This document shows positions 1 through 10,632 of a stretch of 64,000 bases of DNA, piece by piece (position 1 is the first letter of the stretch; each line of letters starts with the position of its first letter). Origin of the DNA: Papilionanthe hookeriana x Papilionanthe teres (Eukaryota; Streptophyta; Magnoliopsida; Asparagales; Orchidaceae); assembly GCA_022702705.1 (NCBI GenBank), contig CM040421.1, positions 66,520,121-66,584,120 on the forward strand. The letters run 5' to 3'. Made by a program: the position numbers and the translations under genes. The notes beneath the pieces were generated by a model. It did no database searches. It saw only the letters and a list, made by a program, of their open reading frames with translations, and was not told where the DNA came from.

Positions 1-576
1 TCATCATTGTCTAGCTATGAAGCTCTTCTCGGTCCAGCTGGGACCCGATCATTTTCTTCGTATCGTAGGCTGGTGGTGTGAAGTCGGGAATCGATTTCTA
101 TCATCTGCTCCATCCTTCACCCTCTTTTCATCGAGTGCGAGACTCACACCATTTTTAAAGTTTAGGACCAACCGCCTGGATTCGACATTTCCTGCTGAAG
201 AAGACAAGGAAAGGATCAGGGGTTGTACTAAGAACAAGAACATTAAGAAAATATTTACCATTGAAGATTCTTATTCTCTTATTTTAATTTTAATTTTTAA
301 GTAGGAAAAGATGAAGAAAGATCAGGAACAAGATTTGATTTGAAAGGAAGGGTAAAACTTTATTATTATGATTTCACATATTTTATTTTTAGCACATATT
401 TTATTTTATCCATTTTTATGTTTTTGGGTTCGGACCCGATCGCAAAGTGATTGCTTCACCGTGTTTCTAGGGATAAGACTCCATTTTAGGGGCCACCCTT
501 CGAAACATCGGGTTGTGTAATAATTCTTCAAATACGCGTCCATTGATTGGAAGCATTTGTCTTTCTCCTTGGCGAT
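1..576 (-). other. Tat element 3' untranslated region
   Basis: This lies downstream (minus sense) of the integrase C-terminal domain. No coding similarity is recognisable. The LTR 5' end, which would read TGTTAACC or TGTTGACC on the minus strand, is not reached, so the polypurine tract and 3' LTR must lie left of the window. Short open frames here (17-304 plus, 49-261 minus) show no recognisable domain. Confidence 0.6.
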
Positions 577-774
577 TCACAAGTTGGTAGGAGCCTCACG
601 AGTAGTTGCCTCGACCACGAAACGGCCCTTCCCAGTCGGTTCAAATTTGCCTCCTATATTGCGATGTGCGAGAATAGGTCTTACGAGAACAAGAACTAAG
701 TCACCAACTTTGAAAGTTCTTAGGCGGACCGGTTTATCATGGGCTCGGATCATCTTAGCTTGGTACGGTTCCAA
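577..774 (-). pseudogene. Integrase C-terminal (SH3-like) domain of the Tat element
   Basis: The frame contains RTFKVGDLVLVLVRP followed by GGKFEPTGKGRFVV, the usual gypsy integrase C-terminal pattern (FKVGDLVL ... GKF.P.WEGP). This small barrel domain binds DNA non-specifically during integration. It is separated from the catalytic integrase frame (929-2107) by about 150 bp out of frame, so the polyprotein is frameshifted or indel-damaged here. No chromodomain is visible after it, as expected for Tat rather than chromovirus lineages. Confidence 0.75.
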
Positions 775-928
775 ATTTCTGTTGCGCTACAAGTCTCTTC
801 CCTTCGAGCTTTCCAGTTCTTCCGATCGCAATCGATATTTTCTTACGTAGTAATTTTATTTGCAAGCTGACGATCACGAGTGATGGAAGGCTGGACCTCC
901 AAAGGTAAAACGGCCTCGGACCCGTACA

Positions 929-2107
929 CTAAAGTGTAAGGCGTAGGCGAGTAGGAGTCACGAAAGTCGTCCTGTAGGCCCGTAAGGCTTCTAACAACTT
1001 CTCGTGCCAATTTCTCTTGTTGTCATCCAAGGTTTTCTTTAAAATGCGAACAAGAGTTTTATTAAAAGCCTCGACCAAGCCGTTTGCTCTTGGGTAATAG
1101 ATCGTTGAGTATCGCCAATCGATCTCGTGTCTTCTGACAAAATTGTTGATCTTTGTACTTTTGAATGCAGACCCATTATCTGAAATGATTCTACGCGGTA
1201 CTCTGAAACGGTATACAACTTGATTTTTAAAAAACTGTAGCACGTGGTGTGCCTTTACTTCTCTGAGTGGAACTACTTCTGCCCATTTAGAAAAGTAGTT
1301 TGTAGCTGCAAGGATGAAGGGATGTCCTCTTGAAGAAGGCGGATCTATCGGACCCACTATATCTGTGCCCCAACACTCAAATGGCCACGACGGAATTGTC
1401 GGATGTAGCACATTTGGAGGTTGGTGTATAACGACTCCTTGCACTTGGCACTGGTGACAGCTCTTGGCGACTTTCATACAGTCGGTCATCATTGTGGGCC
1501 AGTAGTACCCTAGTCTTTTAATCTTCATTTTCATTTTCGGACCCGACTGATGAGCGCCACAAAGTCCTGAGTGCACCTCTTTAACAATTTCACGAGCCTC
1601 GGACCCACTCAGGCACCTTAGCCACATCTGCTCAAAAGACCTTCTGTATAACGTATTATTTATTAATGTGTAAGACATAGTTCTTTTCTTGATTTGATGG
1701 GCTAATGACTTATCGTCCGGTAATTTACTGTTTGCGAGTAGTACGTTAGCGGATGACGCTCGATCTTCTGTGTTTTCCGTCACTGCTGCTAGCTGATTCC
1801 TCTGCTTTTTCGATTTACGTATCATATCCATGTCGAGCTGTGATAGGACTCGTCGTCCTTGAGCCGACACTTCAGCCGACTCATCTTGTAAGCGGGCAAA
1901 TTCTTTTGCAAGGCGAGCTAGCGCATCCGCGAGGGCATTTTCTCTTACGGGGATCTTGTAGATAGTTACATTCGGAATTTGTTCCAACGGTTTCATAGCA
2001 TGCGAAAGTATTGCTCGAGTCTTGGCTTTAAGATTACGTATTGTCACTGCGACTCGTTGAATGATCGGCGAGAATCTCACGTAGATGTTGATATCCGTTA
2101 TCCCCAT
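929..2107 (-). CDS. Tat integrase plus end of RNase H
   Basis: Open frame of 392 residues. The first ~75 residues are the tail of an RNase H (ALADALARLAKEF, a conserved Asp helix). Then comes the zinc-binding region with EVHSGLCGAHQSG and CHQCQ (HHCC type, residues about 175-220). The catalytic core has all three acidic residues in context: Asp in WGTDIVGPI, Asp in IISDNGSAFKS and Glu in GLVEAFNKT. Integrase inserts the cDNA into chromosomal DNA and makes the 5-bp target duplications seen around the solo LTRs. This is the best-preserved domain of the element. The end at 929 is a decay or frameshift point; the SH3-like tail continues at 774-577. Confidence 0.88.
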   Translation of the reverse strand: MGITDINIYVRFSPIIQRVAVTIRNLKAKTRAILSHAMKPLEQIPNVTIYKIPVRENALADALARLAKEFARLQDESAEVSAQGRRVLSQLDMDMIRKSKKQRNQLAAVTENTEDRASSANVLLANSKLPDDKSLAHQIKKRTMSYTLINNTLYRRSFEQMWLRCLSGSEAREIVKEVHSGLCGAHQSGPKMKMKIKRLGYYWPTMMTDCMKVAKSCHQCQVQGVVIHQPPNVLHPTIPSWPFECWGTDIVGPIDPPSSRGHPFILAATNYFSKWAEVVPLREVKAHHVLQFFKNQVVYRFRVPRRIISDNGSAFKSTKINNFVRRHEIDWRYSTIYYPRANGLVEAFNKTLVRILKKTLDDNKRNWHEKLLEALRAYRTTFVTPTRLRLTL

Positions 2108-2121
2108 TTGAATGGTCGGTT

Positions 2122-2361
2122 CTAGTCCTTGCTATGAGGGCCTCGTATTACTGCCTCGTTGTTTGTGCATAGCTCTATTAAGTGGTAGGAGTATCTTAAC
2201 ATCCTCCGCTCTGGTGTTATAAAGATTAGTCCGATTCCTGCTTTACCGGGCACTATCGTTTGCGATTCTTTGTCTTTCTGTGCTGAGGACGCTCCGTCGA
2301 AGTACAGTTCCCAACGTCGATCATTGGTGTCTTCTAGGCTTATTATCTGCTCGTCAGGCAA
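2122..2361 (-). pseudogene. Second (archaeal-type) RNase H domain, start
   Basis: The frame has RRWELYFDGASS (first catalytic Asp), then AGIGLIFITPE and CTNNEA (catalytic Glu region), the order seen in the extra RNase H of Tat elements. It lies between the gypsy RNase H (2525-2745) and the integrase frame. After CTNNEA the protein diverges and the frame shifts at about 2120; the rest of the domain resumes at the start of the 929-2107 frame. The enzyme would remove RNA from RNA:DNA hybrids during reverse transcription. Confidence 0.78.
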
Positions 2362-2524
2362 ATCATCGTCGAGAGGCGAATCTACCGGTAAAGGATGTGC
2401 TGCAAGGAAGAGGAACGAAAGTTATATCAAATTACAATAGTATCATCGACCACCTGGCAAGTCTGCCAGAAAGTGTCGATCAGGTCATCAAATATTGCAA
2501 CGGATTAACTTTCGAAATGAGGTT

Positions 2525-2745
2525 GATCTTATGAGAAAGCATGTAGTGCACGAGCTTTTGAGCGGCGAAGATCGGGGCCAAACAATGCTTCTCGATCGGA
2601 GGATATTTTACTTCAGTCGGCGATAGACGACGGCTTAAGTAATAAAGAGCATTTTCTTTTCCCTCGTCATTGACACAGGCTAGCGGGGCTCCGAGAGAGT
2701 CGTCTAAAGCCGCGGTATAAAGTATTAACGGTCTACCGAGGCCGG
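2525..2745 (-). pseudogene. Gypsy-type RNase H remnant
   Basis: Translating the minus strand in one frame gives recognisable RNase H text without a start codon: LILYTAALDDSLGAPL, then ENALYYLSRRLSPTEV and PIEKHC, the usual connection/RNase H region after gypsy RT. It sits directly downstream of the RT frame, which ends at 2952. Stops and short indels between 2745 and 2952 break it from RT. Together with the domain at 2122-2361 this gives the dual-RNase-H order RT-RH-aRH-IN. Confidence 0.7.
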
Positions 2746-2951
2746 GGCTGCTAAGACATGAGGTGTCATTAAATATTGCTTAATGTCCTCGAAGGCCGTT
2801 GGCATTTCTCTTCCGAAACGAATTTGACGTCCTTTTTAACTAATGCCGAGAAGAGTGACACCTACGACAAGTTCGAGATAAAGCGTCGAAGATATGCCGA
2901 CTTCCCTTGAAAGGATCGTAGGCTGTTTTAAGGTTTTGGGAGGCGGCATCT

Positions 2952-3809
2952 CTAAGATAGCTTTAATCTTTTCGGATCAATTTCGATTCCGCGATGTCGA
3001 ACAACAAATCCTAAGAATTTCCCGGAGGTGACACCGAAGGGGCATTTTAAGGGATTCATCTTAAGTTTGTATTGCCTCAGTCGCTCGAAAACAATTCTCA
3101 AATCATACAGGTGATCTTCCTTCAGTTTTCTTTTGATGACCACATCGTCCACGTAGCACTCGACTTGGTTGTGAATGAGATCATCAAAAATCTTTGTCAT
3201 TGCTCTTTGATATGTTGCTCCTGCGTTCTTTAGTCCGAATGGCATTACTATGTAGCAATACACTCCGATCGGCATTCTGAAAGCTGTGAGCTTTTCGTCT
3301 TCCGGTGCCATCTTTATCTGGTTGTATCCTGATGATCCATCCATGAATGAAAATATTTCATGTGTTGAAGCAATGTCGATCATCAGTTCTGGGATTGGTA
3401 GTGGAAATTCATTCTTTGGACATGCTTTGTTTAAATCCCTGAAGTCTTCACAGATTCTGATCTGACCATTTTTCTTTCTGACTAGTACCACGTTGGCTAA
3501 CCAAGTAGGGTATTGTTCTTCACGGACAAATTTAGCGTCGATTAGCTTCTTAAATTCGGCTATTACTTGTTGCTCAATTTCTAGACGCATTCTTCTGGGA
3601 GCTTGTCTGACTGGAACAGAAGTAGGATCTACTCCTAACTTGTGAATTGCGACTTCAGGAGCTAATCCTGGCATTTCATCGTAACTCCAAGCAAAACAGT
3701 CCTTGAATTCCATTAATAGCTTGATCATTTCCTCGGAATCTTCTTTATTGAGTAAGGAGCTAACAAAGGTTGGTCTAGGCTTTTCGCTAGTACCTAAGTT
3801 AACTTCCAT
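2952..3809 (-). CDS. Tat reverse transcriptase
   Basis: Open frame of 285 residues covering the palm and fingers of a gypsy RT. Visible blocks are YPTWLANVVLVRKKNG, ICEDFRDLNKACPK, FMDGSSGYNQI (first catalytic Asp), MPFGLKNAGATYQR, the catalytic box CYVDDVVI at about residue 220, and KCPFGVTSGKFLGFVV. It copies the element RNA into cDNA. The fold looks complete to the thumb. The frame ends just after IEIDP and RNase H follows out of frame. Upstream it is separated from the linker frame (4015-4536) by a stop or shift near 3830-4010. Confidence 0.9.
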   Translation of the reverse strand: MEVNLGTSEKPRPTFVSSLLNKEDSEEMIKLLMEFKDCFAWSYDEMPGLAPEVAIHKLGVDPTSVPVRQAPRRMRLEIEQQVIAEFKKLIDAKFVREEQYPTWLANVVLVRKKNGQIRICEDFRDLNKACPKNEFPLPIPELMIDIASTHEIFSFMDGSSGYNQIKMAPEDEKLTAFRMPIGVYCYIVMPFGLKNAGATYQRAMTKIFDDLIHNQVECYVDDVVIKRKLKEDHLYDLRIVFERLRQYKLKMNPLKCPFGVTSGKFLGFVVRHRGIEIDPKRLKLS

Positions 3810-4014
3810 TAACTTGTCTATTGTAGATTTGATTTCTTCTTCGAATTACGGTGGAGCATCTCCGATTGGTAGATCTTCGAGGTCCTACTGAAGCTTCAAG
3901 CCGGTCCTTATTAGGCTCGCAAGTGACAACCGAAGCAAAATTCCGTATCGTCGACTGAACCTGCGTGCCGAATCTGAGACCATGTTTTGAATTGGGAGGC
4001 CGACCGGCATTGTT

Positions 4015-4742
4015 CTATAGTCTTTCAAAATGTTGTGATTGACCCTTTGTCCATTGTCGAGGTAAGACACCACGTTGAATTAAATTTTGAACACAGGGAG
4101 AGTACCACTCAATCGGTAATTCCATTAATTCGGAAGAAGCGACATCTTCAAATTGTACATCTTTTTCATTATTGGAAGAAGGAGTACCACGGTAAAATTT
4201 GATTGGTTTAGCACCACCGCCATGCACTTCCTTGACCACCATACCCTCGATCTTATTAGACTGGATCGGGGTCAGGGCCATAGTGTGTACATGGTAGTTA
4301 ATCTTCTCGTACATTGATTTATATTCTTCATTCTTTTCCTCTTCGAGGGAGATCTTGAATTGTGGTTCCTTACGGTTTATTGTAGTTGCTTCTTTCTTGA
4401 TTTCTTCTTCTTCTTCGAGCTGTTCTCCCGATTCACGTTGATTACCGGCTTTTTCGTCCAAGCTGTCCCAACGTTTCGCCACGACCTCGTCCCCGGCCTC
4501 GACCTCGGGTGCGAGTTGTGAAGAACCCTTCACCATCTCGCCGTAAGGGAGTGGTGAGTGGCTTGTTGGACTAGAACTTCGGGTTCTTCGTCGTCTTGAA
4601 CTTCTTTTGCTTCATTTGGCATGGTATTTACGGAGAAGATTATTTTCTTCGGAGGCGCGTAGTAGGTCGCATCTTCACGAATTCCAATTTCATGTATGGA
4701 GAAAGGTTGCAAGTCACCTTTAATGCACTTGTTCTCCTCCAT
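4015..4742 (-). pseudogene. Linker between protease and RT of the Tat polyprotein
   Basis: Two adjoining frames (4742-4530 and 4536-4015). The first contains FSIHEIGIREDATYYAPPKK. The second is acidic and lysine-rich (EEEEEIKKEATT, SLEEEKNEEYKSMYEKI) and ends in WYSPCVQNLIQRGVL. No domain of known function is recognised; low-complexity linkers at this place are usual in Tat polyproteins. The frames overlap by a few bases, so a single shift separates them. Confidence 0.55.
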
Positions 4743-4751
4743 CGTAGTATT

Positions 4752-5426
4752 TTATGCAGCGATGCGGAGACGACGGTACCATCCGGTTCTCATGTATCCA
4801 CGGTCGGCCCGAGTAGTGCGTTGAACGATGTTTCGAGAATCAATTATATGGAATTTTGCGGTCGTCTTTGTTAAATCACCGGTCTTCATCAACGGCGTTA
4901 TTGATCCGAGGGCTCTTTCTCCTTTACGGTTGAATCCTCTTAGTAACATCTTGTCCGCTTCAAGCTCGCGAGCATCAATTTCCAAGTATGCTAATGTCCG
5001 AAGATTCATTATGTTGATTGACGTTCCTGGATCCACCAATACTCTGGAGAGCGTAAACTTTTCGATTGTAACTGAAGTGTACAACGGTCGGTTATGATCG
5101 GTTGTCCCAAGTAATAGATCACTGTCCGCGAAGGTAACACCTTGATGTTCCTTTAACGAGCAAACCTCGTCTAAGGAATCTCCGGCCATCTGAGCTAAAC
5201 AAATCTCTGGATCAAGTAAAGCCTTGATCGGAGCTTCCCTCATCTCTTTTGATAAGATGAGAGCATCGTAGATGCTCAGTTTGGCTGGTAGTTTCCTAAG
5301 ATGGGCTAGCACATTATAGTCTACTTTGTTACTATGTGTTTCAGTTTCTTCCCGAATGGGCAATTCTTCTGCTGGAGTTGATTCTTCCTGATCAATCACC
5401 TGCTTTTCTTTGTCTTTTGGACCCAT
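4752..5426 (-). CDS. Tat aspartic protease
   Basis: Open frame of 224 residues. The protease core is around residues 110-190: RPLYTSVTIEKFTLSRVLVD followed by PGTSINIM and then LRGFNRKGERALGSI. The family active-site triplet is D-[ST]-G; here the reading is D-P-G, one residue from the usual motif, so activity is doubtful although the surrounding strand is clear. It would cleave the Gag-Pol polyprotein in the particle. The frame ends after DRGYMRTGW with the final protease strand missing or shifted. Confidence 0.78.
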   Translation of the reverse strand: MGPKDKEKQVIDQEESTPAEELPIREETETHSNKVDYNVLAHLRKLPAKLSIYDALILSKEMREAPIKALLDPEICLAQMAGDSLDEVCSLKEHQGVTFADSDLLLGTTDHNRPLYTSVTIEKFTLSRVLVDPGTSINIMNLRTLAYLEIDARELEADKMLLRGFNRKGERALGSITPLMKTGDLTKTTAKFHIIDSRNIVQRTTRADRGYMRTGWYRRLRIAA

Positions 5427-5814
5427 TCTCGGAGGTAGAACCCTTCCGCTCCTTAAATTGACTTCGTGACTTCTTCGAGATACAGTGCGGAGTTTCTTGG
5501 TGTCTCCTTTTGAATCGGCATGACGGGTTCTTCGGAGTCGCTTCAGAATCCGAAAGCTCTAACTCTATTGTGATTGGGGTTCCTCGAAATTCACAAATAG
5601 ATTCATTGCTTGTTGAACTTTCGTAGCCTTCTTGGTGAATGTCTTCTTTGTCATCGTGATTGTCGAGGTTGTATATGATTTGAGAATTGTTATTTGTATC
5701 GGAATCGAGATCCGGATTAGGTTGGTTGTCGTTAGTTGCGTAATCGTTAGAAACAGTCAAAACGTAGCCAACGCCATAACTCTTATCATAATAAGATTCC
5801 GCCGGAGCGAGCAA
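5392..5814 (-). pseudogene. Gag-protease connecting region
   Basis: A 140-residue frame rich in Asp, Asn, Ser and charged residues (DNHDDKEDIHQEGYESS, then SRCFKRRHQE-type basic text). No fold is recognised. It lies between the gag zinc-finger-like segment (6270-5872) and protease and overlaps the protease frame start by 35 bp in another frame, so it is likely the polyprotein spacer with a frameshift. Confidence 0.45.
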
Positions 5815-5871
5815 ATAATCATACGAGTCGAAAGGTTCGAGGAATTTTTCCCCGAATCGGAAACAACCATC

Positions 5872-7739
5872 CTAGGATAAGCGACCCCTAGCTCTAGCCT
5901 TAAGAGCCTCGGTCTTTTCTTCTTCTACGATCCGCTTCTTTTCTACGATCTTTTCTTCTCGGGGTGGTTCTTCGATCGCAAGCGATAGCGCCGGCTTGAC
6001 AGGTTTCAAACTTTGAATTGAAGCACGCACCGAAGCGGTTTGGATGCGATCCAAAACTTTCTTCGATGACTTCGTCCAAGCGGTACTCCATCCATCATTC
6101 GTCGTGTAAGGATCTATAGGAACAATAGGATCAATTGAAATAACATTGACGGAACCGCCTTTCTGGGGTTCCTTCATGTATTCCTTCGGAACCATTATGT
6201 TCCCTTTTCGGAGATTGTCGTAGAGCCAAGTCTTGAATGTAATGCAATCCTCTATCTTGTGCCCGAGCATCCGGTGGTAAGGGCGATAGATGGGATGGTC
6301 TTTCTTATTGACTTCTTCGGCTTCTCGGGTTCCGGCGGTTGAAAATCCGAATTCTTCATCAAGTGCGGAACATCTTTAGCACTGCCTCATTCTTGAATGG
6401 ATATTCTCTATTTATAAGCTCCTTTAACGTGCTCTGCGGGCGAGGCGGTTGTTCATACTGTTGAGTTGGCTGATAACCGGGTCGAGGTTGTTGGTAGTTC
6501 TGCCGAGGTTATTGATAGCTGGGCTGAGGCTGCTCCGGCTGTATTTGCATTAGCTGCTTGCCCTTATCGACTGCCACGACGCTCCCGGATTTCTTTTCAA
6601 ATGTCTTCACAGGCTTCTGTTTGTCTGTTTTGTCGACGAAACTTAGTTGCTTCGCTTCCTCTTGCAAACTTCCGGCCTTGCTTAACAACTTCTCGAAAGT
6701 CTTAATCGTAAATCCCTTAAGGAGAAGTGATATCGGGCCGTGAATGCTTTTAAGCAAGATACCAACTGCATGCTGCTCTTGTAGCTGTGGCTCACACTTC
6801 ATGCTTAGATTCCTCCATCGAAGTATGTAGTCCACTAAAGTTTCGTTCGGTTTCTGTTTCTCCACCACTAGATCACCGATGGTGATATGGTGTTGAGCTG
6901 CGGCAAACCGTTTCACAAAGAGGTTCTCTAATTCTGAAAATTTCTTTACCAAACAGTTCGATAACTCTGCGTACCAATCGAAGGCGATCCACGACGAGTG
7001 GCGACGAAGTGTCGGAAGAGTAAGGTGTCACTTCCACGGCGTTGCAACAACTAGCGCGAAAATGTGCAACATCTTGTCGAGGGTTTCCGGTACCATCAAA
7101 AGTCTTGAACGAGAGGTGGTACGAAGCCTTTTGGGTATTGTGCTTGCATCAAATTCTTCGGGGTAAGGTCTACCGTCCGAATAGATGCTCCGCTCTTAGG
7201 CTTGTGCTAAGGCTTCTCGCACTTGCTTGTTCTACCATATTCTTGATGTCTTTCTCTGGAATCATATTCTGGGTAGAATCTTTCTTCGGCCGATCGTCTC
7301 CGTTAACGAATGTAATCTCTTTTCCTTCGTCTGTAATATGAATAACTTCTGGAGGTGTTTCTCTTGGGGGTTGAACCTGACTCTGAAGAGTGGCTAGGAC
7401 TGCAGCCATCTCTTCCATACTTTTTGCCATTTGAGAGATTGTATCATCTTTTTCTCGAAGTTGTGCTCTTAATGCTTCCGATTCATCTCTCTCCGCAGCT
7501 GCCGGAGCACCTTGCGAAGCTGACGATGCTCGTGTCTCAACCACGTTGATCTCCATATATTCGTCATCCATGAATTCCGACGAATCGACTTCATCTCCAA
7601 ACTTTTCTTCTCTTTCTCTTGCTAATCGTTGAATGTCGGTCCTTAGCTTTTCCATAGCGTCCTCCAGTGGTCTTTTTCGTACGGTTTCCCAGTTATCATG
7701 TGATGGCTGTTGGATTTCCTTCTTGGGAGTCCCCTTCAT
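5872..7739 (-). pseudogene. Tat gag core, three broken frames
   Basis: Frame 7739-7170 begins MKGTPKKEIQQPSHDNWE and includes a helical segment (LREKDDTISQMAKSMEEMAAVL, a coiled-coil pattern) and the PPEVIHITD/EGKEITFVNG text. Frame 6952-6509 holds the retrotransposon Gag capsid domain: FSELENLFVKRFAAAQHH, NETLVDYILRWRNLSM, and LLLKGFTIKTFEKLL. Frame 6270-5872 starts LGHKIEDCITFKTWLYD, the usual segment after the capsid. Frameshifts near 6960-7170 and 6280-6500 separate them. Gag forms the particle. The start at 7739 may be internal, because the same frame runs upstream across the solo-LTR insertion (see 15133-16174). Confidence 0.8.
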
Positions 7740-7740
7740 C

Positions 7741-7827
7741 GCAGTGGCGCTCTCTTCAGACTCGAGTCTCCTGACGAGACTTTCCTTTTCAGGTCATTTT
7801 TTCTGTCTTAATTGGCCAGTAGTAGAA
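7741..7827 (-). other. Short gag segment between the gag Met and the nested solo LTR
   Basis: Eighty-seven bases. On the minus strand they are in frame with the gag start at 7739, with one TGA (7793-7791), and also in frame with the upstream segment at 15133-15384 once the solo LTR and one CGCCA copy are ignored. This is therefore interrupted coding DNA and not the leader after an LTR. Confidence 0.65.
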
Positions 7828-7832
7828 CGCCA
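7828..7832. repeat. Target duplication CGCCA, left copy (right copy 15128-15132)
   Basis: CGCCA directly precedes TGTTGACC at 7833 and follows GCCGACA at 15127. The five-base size is the normal product of LTR-retrotransposon integrase and fixes the boundaries of the nested solo LTR. Confidence 0.93.
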
Positions 7833-10195
7833 TGTTGACCTCATTTTTGATGAGGTCTTCTCTTCTTCTCTTTAGTACTTAGGATCTAGCCTTAGGCTTT
7901 TCCTTTGACTATCTTAGAGGACTAGAATTGGGACCCACCTTTTAGAAATTCAAACCACTTCTAAACTCCCCGCAAACTCCACAAACTTGACTTGTAGACC
8001 CCTAATCACCTAGAGGGTTGAAATCGAATGTGGAAGTTTAAAGGATGAGTTCCTATAGGACTCTTTGGCCTTGGGACGCCTTACAGGTGGCACAGTGCAG
8101 TGAAGGGCTGACTCACACATACACTACACCTATGCACTACACTTTCACACACCTCCTAAAAACACACCCATACCTGACTTGACTTCACGACTCATGTAGG
8201 TGATTCACACGGATGGTCCTTAACCCCTAAGCCCTTGGCTAGAGGGTTAGGAACAACATGGTGAATGCCTCGAATGAGTCCCTTCATGGCTCATGTGGGC
8301 TTGATATGGCTTCATGGCTCAACAAAAGATGTTTTCATTTCACTTACATCCACCTAATCTTCAATTTTCCAAATTTTCAATTTTTGACCCCGGGACCCTA
8401 CACCCATCAACCCTACCAAATGCCTCGAAACTACCCAAATTTCTCAAAAATTTCCAAATTACCCAAAATTCCTCAAAACCATTCCTAAACATTTCCACAT
8501 CACTCAAATTGACCATTCCTAGCCAAAAATACCAAAAATTCCAAGAATACCCTCCCAATACCTTCCAAATACCCAAAATACCCCTTTTAACCCAAAAATC
8601 CAAAAATTCAGAAAATTCCCAGAAAATTCCAGAAAATCCCAAATATTCCCAATTTCATTTTGTTCAACTACACCATGGGCCAATTTTGTCAGTTTACCCC
8701 ACTTTTGTCAAAACCCCCAATTTGACCCATTTTAACCCAAAGTAAACTCAATGTCAAACCAAGCCTACCCAATTGATCCAAATTTTGGTCCAATTCGATT
8801 CTAAACTGCAATTCAACATCCCAAACACCAATCTAGACCAAATCCAAGCTTAATTTGATTGAAATTTGGGCCCGATTTCACTTTTGGCCTTAAAGCCCAA
8901 TTTGGACCCATGACCCAAACCTAACCCAAACTCACCCATTTCAACTCCAATTAACCCCAAGTCTTTTCCAAACCTTCCTTAACATCCCCATGAACAAAAC
9001 ACTAACATGATTTGCCCAAAACTTTGATCCAAACCCCACTCAAATTCAACCCAAAGCTAAAAGGCCCATTTTGACCTAAACCCAAACCTAGCCCAGAATG
9101 AGCCCAAACCCCAAAATCAAAACCCAACCAAAGCCAAAACCTCTTTGAAACACTCCCATAAACATTTCCCAACATTAATTTCACATCAACTTCAACTCTA
9201 GCCCAACTTTGGCCCATGGTAGCCCATTTTGGCCCACTTTAGCCCACTTACCAATTAAACCCAAATTCAAACCAATTCAAACCCAAATCACTTCAAACTT
9301 GTCTCAAATCACTCATGACACATCCTTAAACTAAACCCAACATTTATTTGGCATGGCCCTTTGAAAAATTTTCATCTAAAAGCCCACTTCTAAAAGACAT
9401 TCAAAGGCCCATTCCAGACCAAACTCAAAAGCCCAAGCCGATCCTAAAGCCCACATTACAATCTCATCTCATCCTCACTTAGTTAAAATCATTCCTAAGT
9501 CCTAAATCAGCAATCAAATCTTTCTAAACAAAGCCATATGACAAACCATCCAAATTTTACACCAAATTACCAAAAATTCTTAAAACCCATTTTTATGAAA
9601 TTGACTAAACTTTTCCACTAAGCCGAAGACAAGCCATGCAAGCCATGGACAAGCCACATGAAGCCATGGAGAGTTTGACATGTGATCAAGCCATTAATGG
9701 AAAAAGGAGGACCCCTTTCCTAATCTTTCTTAAGCCTTTTTTACCTTAAGCATGTCACACTCTAAACCATGCTTTGCCACCTAATCCATGGATGGAGACT
9801 TCACCACTCCATGGCGGTGACCTAACCGATCCTCTTAGCCCAAAATCGGGCCATAGGGAGGTGCACCCAACCCAAACCAATGGGTTGACCAAATTGAAGC
9901 TAAAATAGCCCCTTCCCTTTCTACTTTGATTCAACCACTTTACACATGTCAAACCTCGATTGAATACACCAAACCCACCGCACGACCCACCGAACAAGAT
10001 GGTGACCGGTGCACAGCCGGCCGGCCATCGAGGCCGTCGGAAAACACCATGGCCGAAACCTCGGGAGGAGCCAAACTTTGGAATTCTCCCTTGCTTGAGC
10101 TGCCCCATGTCTAGTGGTCACCATGGCTGTTCTTCTCCTCACCAGAGCAGCTGATCCCAAGCCCTAACTCCCCACAGGAGGCCCTCGACCATGCC

Positions 10196-10203
10196 TATTT
10201 AAA
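10196..10203 (+). promoter_or_regulatory. TATA box of LTR A
   Basis: TATTTAAA followed by ACCACCCCCTCGCGGCCATG. The same TATTTAAACC context occurs in LTR B (minus, 21601-21594) and LTR C (minus, 54087-54080), always on the sense strand. A start site about 30 bp downstream would put U3 at about 2.4 kb and the transcribed R-U5 at about 4.9 kb. Confidence 0.7.
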
Positions 10204-10622
10204 CACCACCCCCTCGCGGCCATGAGAAGAGAGTTGCACAAACCTTGCCAAAACTGCGCCAAAATTGTTCCGGACCCCTCCTCATACACGAGCACTTGAT
10301 CCCAGGTGAGATCCCCCTGCCATTTCTTCTCTGCGAGCTCGATTTCGGAGTTGAAATCCAAGCCCAAAACCAGGACACTTCCCACGGTGAACCAATCCCC
10401 AAATTGATTGGTCCTACACCTTCACCGGACGAGGGAAGGTGTCCACCAGCAAAAGCCCCATCTCCGGGCCACCCGGTTGCTCCGGACTCCAAGCTTTGTG
10501 ATCGAGTCGTGGTCGAAGTTCAACCTAGACAATTCACCGGACCGGGAGACTTCATGCGGAGCTTGCCGGGATCCGATCGAAGGTGCAACAACTCTCGGAT
10601 CGAAGCTTCACTTCTCCGAGCA

Positions 10623-10632
10623 AAGGTATGAG
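10623..10632 (+). promoter_or_regulatory. Conserved candidate splice donor in the LTR leader
   Basis: GAGCAAAGGTATGAGCT reads as a plausible 5' splice site (AAG|GTATGA) on the LTR sense strand. It is kept in LTR B (near 21177-21162) and LTR C (near 53668-53653). Recent common origin could explain the identity. The matching acceptor is not identified. Confidence 0.3.

Noticed and set aside
557..850. Plus-strand frame over the integrase C-terminus, and similar plus frames at 1753-1965, 2280-2534, 3703-3891, 4596-4874.
   Set aside because: They are shadows of the minus-strand Tat polyprotein.
8258..8745. Open frames in the LTR U3 (also 22967-23218 and 55705-56190), some with similar proteins.
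   Set aside because: They are Pro/Asn/Lys-rich products of skewed composition, and similarity among copies follows from DNA homology; no domain recognised.
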